From Lachnoanaerobaculum umeaense (GTDB lineage: Bacteria > Bacillota > Clostridia > Lachnospirales > Lachnospiraceae): a stretch of DNA of 64,000 nucleotides. Below, piece after piece: positions 27,542 through 33,730 of this stretch (its first letter is position 1; each line of letters starts with the position of its first letter). Location of the stretch: assembly GCF_003589745.1 (NCBI RefSeq), contig NZ_CP032364.1, positions 2,542,001 through 2,606,000 on the forward strand, in the 5' to 3' direction. Below the pieces are notes generated by a model. It worked only from the letters and a program-made list of their open reading frames with translations. It was not told where the DNA came from and did no database searches. The translations under genes and the position numbers were made by a program.

Positions 27542-28315
27542 CTATATATTATATTCTTCATTATCATCCTTAATGGATTCAAATTCAAAAATATTCAAAA
27601 ATTGTCTGGCTCTTTCAGTCTTCGGTGAAGTGAAAAAGCTCTTCGGTCTGCCTGTTTCCACTATATTTCCCTTGTCAAGGAAATATACTCTGTCTGCAAC
27701 CGCATCTGCAAATTGCATCTCATGAGTTACTATTATCATAGTCGAGCCATGCTTTGCCAAATCAAGCATTACATCAAGTACTTCTCTTACCATCTCCGGA
27801 TCAAGAGCCGCCGTAACCTCATCAAATAATAATATCTCAGGGTGCATTGCAAGTGCCCTTACTATTGCAACTCTCTGCTTTTGACCGCCTGAGAGTTCTC
27901 TTGGATAGGCATCTGCTTTGTGGGCAAGTCCTACTCTTTCAAGTAGCTCTCTTGCTTCCTTCTTTGCACTCTTTTTATCTACTCCGACTACCTTTGTAGG
28001 TGCCAGAATGATATTTTCAAGTATTGTCATATGTGGAAAAAGCTCATAGCTTTGAAAAACCATACCTATTTTTTGCCTAAGCTTTGTCAAATCCTTTTTA
28101 CTATAGTCAATAACCTCTCCATCAAGGCTTATACTTCCACCCTGTATTTCTTCCAGACCATTTATACATCTAAGTAATGTAGACTTACCACAACCGCTTG
28201 GACCTATCAGTACTATTACCTCTCCCTTGTTCAGTTCAAGGCTAACACCGTCAAGTACCGCATTCTTACCGTCATACCTTTTTATAACATCTTTTATTTC
28301 TAATACTGGTGGCAT
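27542..28315 (-). CDS. Polar amino-acid ABC importer ATPase (GlnQ type)
   Basis: 257 residues from the ATG at 28315, which has AAGGAG at ideal spacing; the frame extends 12 codons further with no ribosome site. Walker A GPSGCGKST, Q-loop MVFQSYELFPHMTILENI, signature LSGGQKQRVAIVRAL, Walker B ILLFDEVTAALD, switch IIVTHEM. The C-terminus FFTSPKTERARQFL is typical of the amino-acid subfamily. Confidence 0.93.
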   Translation of the reverse strand: MPPVLEIKDVIKRYDGKNAVLDGVSLELNKGEVIVLIGPSGCGKSTLLRCINGLEEIQGGSISLDGEVIDYSKKDLTKLRQKIGMVFQSYELFPHMTILENIILAPTKVVGVDKKSAKKEARELLERVGLAHKADAYPRELSGGQKQRVAIVRALAMHPEILLFDEVTAALDPEMVREVLDVMLDLAKHGSTMIIVTHEMQFADAVADRVYFLDKGNIVETGRPKSFFTSPKTERARQFLNIFEFESIKDDNEEYNI

Positions 28316-28334
28316 ACTCTCTCCTTCCATCACA

Positions 28335-29006
28335 CTAATTTCTTTTTTCAAGGTATCTTGCCAGCATACTTATTGGAGTACAAGCAATAAAATACATCAT
28401 AAATACTGCCATATATACTCCAAAGGCTGCATTTGGACTTGAAGCCCTGTTCGCTTCTATTATCTGCTGTGCCACCTTTATCACCTCAACCACTCCTATC
28501 ATAAGTACAAGTGATGTAGTCTTTATCATTCTTGTAATCAGATTTATTGAAAGCGGAACAAGCCGTTTTATTGTCTGAGGTATAATGATATAAATAAAGG
28601 TCTGTTTCTTATTAAGACCCAGTGCCTCACTGCTCTCATACTGGTGCTTTGGAATACTTGTAATAGCACCTCTTACCAAATCTCCCATCTCTGCAATTCC
28701 CCAAAGACTGAATACTATAATGGCTGAAAGCTCATCGGAAATATCTATTCCCAGTACTCTTGTACTTCCGAAAAATACTATAAATAAAAGTACAAGCTGT
28801 GGCATTATTCTTATAAATTCAAGATATACTCTAAGTACACCTTTTATTATCGGATTTTTGAAAGTCATCAAAATACCGACTAAAATCCCCAAAGGAATAC
28901 TGATAAGCACAGATATCAAGCTGATTCTAAGTGCTATACCAAGTCCACCAAGAAGCCTTATAGCATTCTTTCCTTTAAATATAACTTCAAGACCCAAATC
29001 CGGCAT
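28335..29006 (-). CDS. Polar amino-acid ABC importer permease
   Basis: 223 residues, about five helices. HisM/GlnP-type features: GGLGIALRISLISVLISIPLGILVGILMTF at the start, YLEFIRIMPQLVLLFIVFFG, and the EAA loop YESSEALGLNKKQTFIYIIIPQTIKRLVPLSIN. It overlaps the upstream permease by 20 bp, so the two are coupled and probably form a heterodimer. Confidence 0.92.
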   Translation of the reverse strand: MPDLGLEVIFKGKNAIRLLGGLGIALRISLISVLISIPLGILVGILMTFKNPIIKGVLRVYLEFIRIMPQLVLLFIVFFGSTRVLGIDISDELSAIIVFSLWGIAEMGDLVRGAITSIPKHQYESSEALGLNKKQTFIYIIIPQTIKRLVPLSINLITRMIKTTSLVLMIGVVEVIKVAQQIIEANRASSPNAAFGVYMAVFMMYFIACTPISMLARYLEKRN

Positions 29007-29646
29007 ATCGTACCCTCCTTTCTACGTAGGAACCGAGTATGGACACCGGCAATAATATGATCAAATAGAAAAATATCAAAAGTACTAAACTCTCCACCGT
29101 TTTATAATATAATCCTATCAGATCTTTTGCAGTAAACATCAAGTCCATTAAACTGATAGCCGAAAACACCGATGTCTCCTTCAAAAGAAATATTACATTG
29201 GCTACGAATGCAGGTGTACTTATTGCAACAGCCTGTGGAATTAAAATATAAAAAAGTGTCTGATTGTGGCTAAGTCCAAGACTTAGTGCACTCTCTTCCT
29301 GTATTTTATCTATAGTTTCTATTCCACTTCTGAAAGCCTCACACATATAACTGCCTCCAAGAAAAGCCAGTCCCAATACTCCACATACAAAGGCATCTAT
29401 CTTTATTCCAAACTTTGGTAAACCGTAGTATATAAAAAATAACTGTATGAGTAATGGGGTGTTTCTGCTAAGTTCGATATACAAACTTACAATATGCCTT
29501 ATTACCGGTATTTTCTTATGTAAAATAATTGTACATAATAGACCTACAGCTATGGCAAGTATGATTCCAAGTATGCCTATCTTAAGCGTCAATATGGCCG
29601 CATCTACGTATAAAGGAATTACCTGTTTTATAAATTCAAAATCCAT
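28987..29646 (-). CDS. Polar amino-acid ABC importer permease
   Basis: 219 residues. Segments: AILTLKIGILGIILAIAVGLLCTIILHKK, YIELSRNTPLLIQLFFIYYGLPKFGIKIDAF, the EAA loop EESALSLGLSHNQTLFYILIPQAVAISTPAFVANVI and a C-terminal helix. First gene of the importer, about 50 bp downstream of a well-formed promoter that overlaps a 13-bp inverted repeat. Confidence 0.92.
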   Translation of the reverse strand: MDFEFIKQVIPLYVDAAILTLKIGILGIILAIAVGLLCTIILHKKIPVIRHIVSLYIELSRNTPLLIQLFFIYYGLPKFGIKIDAFVCGVLGLAFLGGSYMCEAFRSGIETIDKIQEESALSLGLSHNQTLFYILIPQAVAISTPAFVANVIFLLKETSVFSAISLMDLMFTAKDLIGLYYKTVESLVLLIFFYLIILLPVSILGSYVERRVRYAGFGS

Positions 29647-29694
29647 AATACTACTCTCCGGGATATCTACCCCTTCATTTATTTTATGAAATAG

Positions 29695-29735
29695 ATCATA
29701 TCACTATAAACCTATTTTGTCTATAGGTTTATAGT
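29695..29735 (-). promoter_or_regulatory. Amino-acid importer promoter overlapped by a 13-bp perfect inverted repeat
   Basis: On the minus strand, -35 TAGACA (29718-29723) and -10 TATGAT (29695-29700) are 17 bp apart. ACTATAAACCTAT (29703-29715) and its complement ATAGGTTTATAGT (29723-29735) flank a 7-bp loop that contains most of the -35 box. This looks like a repressor operator; the regulator is unknown. Confidence 0.65.
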
Positions 29736-29891
29736 ATTTTTATATTTTGTATAAAAAAAATCGAATCACTCTAGGCTCACAGCATTATTACTCTATCCAT
29801 TATCTGTTTACATTTACACTACAACATTTAGGTACTTTTATTTATCCTAAATACAGTATAAAAGTGAAATATTATCTGATATTTACTCATA

Positions 29892-29972
29892 CAAAAAAGC
29901 CACGATTTTCTCGCAGCTTCTAACAAACATCCTATATATTATATAAAATCTCTTTTACATTCTCAAAATTTA
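29892..29972 (-). pseudogene. Fossil of a NUDIX gene 3' end with its terminator
   Basis: About 80 bp closely resembling 36612-36690, the end of the NUDIX gene plus terminator. On the minus strand it reads NFENVKEILYNI-stop, against NFENVKEILYSI-stop in the intact gene, then an AGCTGCGA...TCGTGGCT hairpin and T run. Nothing of the upstream coding part remains. The rest of the 29736-30163 intergenic region shows no other recognisable feature. Confidence 0.7.
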
Positions 29973-30163
29973 TTAATCTCTAATAAATAGTTTCATTTAT
30001 CTAAAAGTATATTTTCAACACTTAAAATAAAGATTATATAAATTCAAATGTATTATTTATTTTAAATTCATATTATTTAAAAATCCAAGGAAGTTATGAC
30101 ATATTTCAAATTACAACCTCTCTATATTAAGTCTAGCCATTTACCAATACCCATATTTGAATT

Positions 30164-30343
30164 TCACTTTATATACTTTTTAAAATCTTCAACACTCACT
30201 CCAGCTCTTTCTGATGCTTCATCAATACTTAGTATTCCGTCCTTTACAAGCGATATAAGGGTATTTATAGTTCCTCTTTTAATACCCTGTTCAATTCCCT
30301 TTTCTATTCCTCTAGCCTCTACTCTATCCAATACTTCACACAT
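30164..30343 (-). CDS. Predicted internal C-terminal protein of rpn copy 1 (RpnS-like)
   Basis: Same frame as the full gene. AAAGGAG then 9 bp then ATG at 30343 would give a 59-residue protein (MCEVLDRVEARGIEKGIEQG...). The Shine-Dalgarno sequence and ATG are conserved in all three copies. In E. coli rpn genes, such a short product binds and inhibits the full-length nuclease. Expression here is predicted only. Confidence 0.55.
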   Translation of the reverse strand: MCEVLDRVEARGIEKGIEQGIKRGTINTLISLVKDGILSIDEASERAGVSVEDFKKYIK

Positions 30344-31027
30344 ATTGATGTTCTCCTTTCCCTTCAAATCGTTTATAGTTTCTTCAAATCTATTATCTCC
30401 TGTCATTGCCGACATTAGTGTTAAAAGTTCTTCCACATGCTCAATAGTAGTTTCATCAGCTATATAATCTCTGTTTATCCTCATCTGATAGAGATAGTCA
30501 GCCAGTATCCTAAAATCACTTTTAAATAAGTCTATCTTTTCTCTATCCAGATATGCTATCTCAAATAAGTTTATCTTAAAGTCATTTAAATATGGCTTGA
30601 TATTTTCATCTATATCCAGAACCTCGAAAAGCGTTTTGGGATAGTTCCATCTCTTTTCATATCCCAGATACAGCACCAATGTAATCACAGGATACTTTGA
30701 TTTGCCACTATTTTCTTTCCTGCTTTGCTTTACATACTCCGCACCATCATATCCAAATACTCTAAGTGGCATCAGTTTATTTGGTATTGTCTGATTTTCA
30801 AGTCCGAACAATGCTACATTGATTTTACTTTTACGCCAATACTTTGCTATATCCCTTTCCTGAGATCTGACTCTTCCGTCTATCTTTAACATACTCATTG
30901 GCAATGCATCTGTAAGCGTAGATTCTTCTACTACATCTCTACCATCAAATAAAAGTACATTTAAGATATCAGCAAATACATCATTATACTTTTCAAGCAC
31001 TTTTTGAGTTATATCCTTATCTTGCAT
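30164..31027 (-). CDS. Rpn-family nuclease (PD-(D/E)XK), array copy 1
   Basis: 287 residues. Member of the Rpn/'PDDEXK nuclease family transposase' group common in Lachnospiraceae. Catalytic-type positions: Asp59 in RSQERDIAKYW and Glu77-x-Gln79 in VALFGLENQT. Residues about 85-200 complete the nuclease domain (LMPLRVFGYDGAEYVKQSRKE, YPVITLVLYLGYEKRWNYPK). The C-terminal part is a charged helix with GIEK/GIEQ units and a small helical end (TINTLISLVKDGILSIDEASERAGVSVEDFKKYIK). GGAGGAG precedes the ATG. Related E. coli proteins cut DNA and can act in phage defence. An internal start is annotated separately. It ends two residues earlier than its neighbours. Confidence 0.88.
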   Translation of the reverse strand: MQDKDITQKVLEKYNDVFADILNVLLFDGRDVVEESTLTDALPMSMLKIDGRVRSQERDIAKYWRKSKINVALFGLENQTIPNKLMPLRVFGYDGAEYVKQSRKENSGKSKYPVITLVLYLGYEKRWNYPKTLFEVLDIDENIKPYLNDFKINLFEIAYLDREKIDLFKSDFRILADYLYQMRINRDYIADETTIEHVEELLTLMSAMTGDNRFEETINDLKGKENINMCEVLDRVEARGIEKGIEQGIKRGTINTLISLVKDGILSIDEASERAGVSVEDFKKYIK

Positions 31028-31038
31028 ATCTCCTCCTT

Positions 31039-31044
31039 ATTATA
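31039..31044 (-). promoter_or_regulatory. Extended -10 box abutting the ribosome site of rpn copy 1
   Basis: TGGTATAAT lies just before AAGGAGG, 12 bp from the ATG. Equivalent boxes are at 32215-32220 and 33427-33432. If used, the mRNA would start inside or beside the ribosome site. No good -35 box is visible. Confidence 0.4.
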
Positions 31045-31279
31045 CCAAAAAAATTTAATATTGGATTATTATTTGAACTTTTTGAAACTTAGAATTTTTA
31101 GAATTTCGAAAAAAATCTAATGCTTTGACTTTACGATATATATGTCTAAAATACAATAAGAAACTTTTTAAGATTCACTAAATATAACTTGACAGATACT
31201 CCACACTTTTCGACCTAGGAATAAAACATATTTTATTATGGAATAGATAAACATACCAAGTAGCCTTACTATATGCAAA

Positions 31280-31304
31280 GGGGCTGTCACACACAATCAG
31301 CCCC
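31280..31304 (-). terminator. Terminator of rpn copy 2
   Basis: GGGGCTG (31280-31286) pairs with CAGCCCC (31298-31304) across an 11-bp loop, 18 bp beyond the stop. The tail on the minus strand (TTTGC) is short, so efficiency is uncertain. Confidence 0.65.
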
Positions 31305-31321
31305 TATATAATTATACTTTA

Positions 31322-31519
31322 TCAATTTTTCTTTATATACTTTTTAAAATCTTCAACACTCACTCCAGCTCTTACTGATGCTTCATCAATACTTAGTATT
31401 CCGTCCTTTACAAGCGATATAAGGGTATTTATAGTTCCTCTTTTAATACCCTGTTCAATTCCTTTTTCTATTCCCTTTTCTATTCCTCTAGCCTCTACTC
31501 TATCCAATACTTCACACAT
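31322..31519 (-). CDS. Predicted internal C-terminal protein of rpn copy 2 (RpnS-like)
   Basis: Internal AAAGGAG plus ATG at 31519 gives a 65-residue product with three GIE-type units. Same arrangement as in copies 1 and 3; predicted only. Confidence 0.55.
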   Translation of the reverse strand: MCEVLDRVEARGIEKGIEKGIEQGIKRGTINTLISLVKDGILSIDEASVRAGVSVEDFKKYIKKN

Positions 31520-32203
31520 ATTGATGTTCTCCTTTCCCTTCAAATCGTTTATAGTTTCTTCAAATCTATTATCTCCTGTCATTGCCGACATTAATGTTAA
31601 AAGTTCTTCCACATGCTCAATAGCCGTACTGTCAGCTATATAATCTCTATTTATCCTCATCTGATAGAGATAGTCAGCCAGTATCCTAAAATCACTTTTA
31701 AATAAGTCTATCTTTTCTCTATCCAGATATGCTATTTCAAATAAGTTTATCTTAAAATCATTTACATATGGCTTGATATTTTCATCTATATCCAGAACCT
31801 CGAAAAGCGTTTTGGGATAGTTCCATCTCTTTTCATATCCCAGATACAGCACCAATGTAATTACAGGATACTTTGCCTTATCACTGTTTTCTTTCCTGCT
31901 TTGCTTTACATACTCTGCACCGTCATATCCAAATACTCTAAGTGGCATCAGTTTATTTGCTACTGTCTGATTTTCAAGTCCGAACAATGCTACATTGATT
32001 TTACTTTTACGCCAGTACTTTGCTATATCCCTTTCCTGAGATCTGACTCTTCCATCTATCTTTAACATACTCATTGGCAATGCATCTGTAAGCGTAGATT
32101 CTTCTACTACATCTCTACCATCAAATAAAAGTACATTTAAGATATCAGCAAATACATCATTATACTTTTCAAGCACTTTTTGAGTTATATCCTTACCTTG
32201 CAT
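31322..32203 (-). CDS. Rpn-family nuclease (PD-(D/E)XK), array copy 2
   Basis: 293 residues, nearly identical to copy 1 through the nuclease domain (MQGKDITQKVLEKYNDVFADILNVLLFDG; Asp59, Glu77, Gln79 kept). It differs mainly in the C-terminal part, where it has one more GIEK unit (RGIEKGIEKGIEQGIKRG) and the ending KKYIKKN. Own ribosome site, -10 box and terminator. All catalytic-type residues are present, so I consider it active. Confidence 0.88.
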   Translation of the reverse strand: MQGKDITQKVLEKYNDVFADILNVLLFDGRDVVEESTLTDALPMSMLKIDGRVRSQERDIAKYWRKSKINVALFGLENQTVANKLMPLRVFGYDGAEYVKQSRKENSDKAKYPVITLVLYLGYEKRWNYPKTLFEVLDIDENIKPYVNDFKINLFEIAYLDREKIDLFKSDFRILADYLYQMRINRDYIADSTAIEHVEELLTLMSAMTGDNRFEETINDLKGKENINMCEVLDRVEARGIEKGIEKGIEQGIKRGTINTLISLVKDGILSIDEASVRAGVSVEDFKKYIKKN

Positions 32204-32455
32204 ATCTCCTCCTTATTATACCAAAAAAATTTAATATTGGATTATTATTTGAACTTTTTGAAACTTAGAATTTTTAGAATTTCGAACTAAATCTAATGCT
32301 TTGATTTTACGATATATATGTCTAAAATACAATAAGAAACTTTTTAAGATTCACTAAATATAACTTGACAAATACTCCACACTTTTCGACCTAGGAATAA
32401 AATATATTTTATTATGGAATAGATAAACATACCAAGTAGATTTACTATATGCAAA

Positions 32456-32480
32456 GGGGCTGTCACACACAATCAGCCCC
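32456..32480 (-). terminator. Terminator of rpn copy 3
   Basis: GGGGCTG (32456-32462) pairs with CAGCCCC (32474-32480); identical in design to the terminator of copy 2. Confidence 0.65.
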
Positions 32481-32497
32481 TATATAATTATACTTTA

Positions 32498-32731
32498 TCA
32501 ATTTTTCTTTATATACTTTTCAAAATCTTCAACACTCACATCTGCTCTAGACGCAGCTTCATAAACACTTAATATTCCATCATTTACCAAAGATATAAGC
32601 GTGTTTATAGTGCCTTCCTGCCTTCCTTCAAGTCTGCCTTCTATTCTTCCCTGTTCTATTCCTTTTTCTATTCCTTTCTCTATACCCTTTTCTATTCCTC
32701 TAGCCTCTACCCTATCCAATACTTCACACAT
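32498..32731 (-). CDS. Predicted internal C-terminal protein of rpn copy 3 (RpnS-like)
   Basis: Internal AAAGGAG plus ATG at 32731 gives a 77-residue product containing the expanded GIEK/RIEG repeat. Predicted only. Divergence of this part from copies 1 and 2 could make its interaction specific to its own nuclease (inference). Confidence 0.55.
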   Translation of the reverse strand: MCEVLDRVEARGIEKGIEKGIEKGIEQGRIEGRLEGRQEGTINTLISLVNDGILSVYEAASRADVSVEDFEKYIKKN

Positions 32732-33415
32732 ATTGATGTTCTCCTTTCCCTTCAAATCGTTTATAGTTTCTTCAAATCTATTATCTCCTGTCATTGCCGA
32801 CATTAGTGTTAAAAGTTCTTCCACATGCGCAATATCGGTTTCATCAGCTATGTAATCTCTATTTATCCTCATCTGATAGAGGTAATCAGCCAATATCCTA
32901 AAATCACTTTTAAATAAGTCTATCTTTTCTCTGTCCATATATGCTATTTCAAATAAGTTTATCTTAAAGTCATTCACATATGGCTTGATATCTTCATCTA
33001 TATCCAAAACTTCGAAAAGTGTTTTGGGATAGTTCCATCTCTTTTCATATCCCAGATACAGCACCAATGTAATCACAGGATACTTTGATTTGCCACTATT
33101 TTCTTTCCTGCTTTGCTTTACATACTCTGTGCCGTCATATCCAAAGACTCTAAGTGGCATCAGTTTATTTGCTACTGTCTGATTTTCAAGTCCGAACAAT
33201 GCTACATTGATTTTGCTTTTACGCCAGTACTTTGCTATATCCCTTTCCTGAGATCTGACTCTTCCGTCTATCTTTAACATACTCATTGGCAATGCATCTG
33301 TAAGCGTAGATTCTTCTACTACATTTCTTCCATCAAATAAAAGTACATTTAAAATATCCGCAAATACATCATTATACTTTTCAAGCACTTTCTGAGTTAT
33401 ATCCTTATCTTGCAT
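32498..33415 (-). CDS. Rpn-family nuclease (PD-(D/E)XK), array copy 3
   Basis: 305 residues. Nuclease domain as in copies 1 and 2 (LFDGRNVVEESTLTDALPMSMLKIDGRVRSQERDIAKYW, GLENQT). The C-terminal part is longer and the most divergent of the three: RGIEKGIEKGIEKGIEQGRIEGRLEGRQEGTINTLISLVNDGILSVYEAASRADVSVEDFEKYIKKN. It is first in the array relative to transcription and has its own ribosome site and -10 box. Confidence 0.88.
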   Translation of the reverse strand: MQDKDITQKVLEKYNDVFADILNVLLFDGRNVVEESTLTDALPMSMLKIDGRVRSQERDIAKYWRKSKINVALFGLENQTVANKLMPLRVFGYDGTEYVKQSRKENSGKSKYPVITLVLYLGYEKRWNYPKTLFEVLDIDEDIKPYVNDFKINLFEIAYMDREKIDLFKSDFRILADYLYQMRINRDYIADETDIAHVEELLTLMSAMTGDNRFEETINDLKGKENINMCEVLDRVEARGIEKGIEKGIEKGIEQGRIEGRLEGRQEGTINTLISLVNDGILSVYEAASRADVSVEDFEKYIKKN

Positions 33416-33663
33416 ATCTCCTCCTTATTATACCAAAAGAATTTAATATTGGATTATTATTTGAACTTTTGAAACTTAGAATTTTTAGAATTTCGAACTA
33501 AATCTAATGTTTTAATCTTACGATATATATGTCTAAAATACAATAAGAACCTTTTTAAGATTCACTAAATACATCTTAACAAATCTTAAGCATTTTTCTA
33601 CTTGGGAGTAATATATTTTTTATGGAATAGATAAGCATACCAAGTAGCCTTGCTATATGCAAA

Positions 33664-33688
33664 GAGGCTGCCACAACGACAGCCCCCT
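33664..33688 (-). terminator. Terminator after the adhesin gene
   Basis: GGCTG (33666-33670) pairs with CAGCC (33680-33684), a weaker version of the rpn terminators with similar flanks; it lies about 45 bp beyond the adhesin stop. Confidence 0.5.
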
Positions 33689-33730
33689 AACCATACTTTA
33701 TTTATTTTGCTATTCAAAGGTCAAAGAAAA

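Larger units (their letters stand above)
30164..33690 (-). repeat. Tandem array of three rpn units (about 1.18-1.21 kb each)
   Basis: Three direct copies of a unit made of terminator, rpn gene, ribosome site, -10 box and about 250 bp of upstream spacer. Start codons are 1176 and 1212 bp apart. The spacers (31028-31321, 32204-32497, 33416-33690) are almost identical, including AATTTTTAGAATTTCGAA and GGAATAGATAAACATACC segments. Unit 1 loses homology right at its stop and lacks the terminator and the last two codons seen in units 2 and 3. Confidence 0.9.

Noticed and set aside
30164..33690. CRISPR array
   Set aside because: The repeats are kilobase-long coding units, not short repeats with spacers; none was seen elsewhere in the window.
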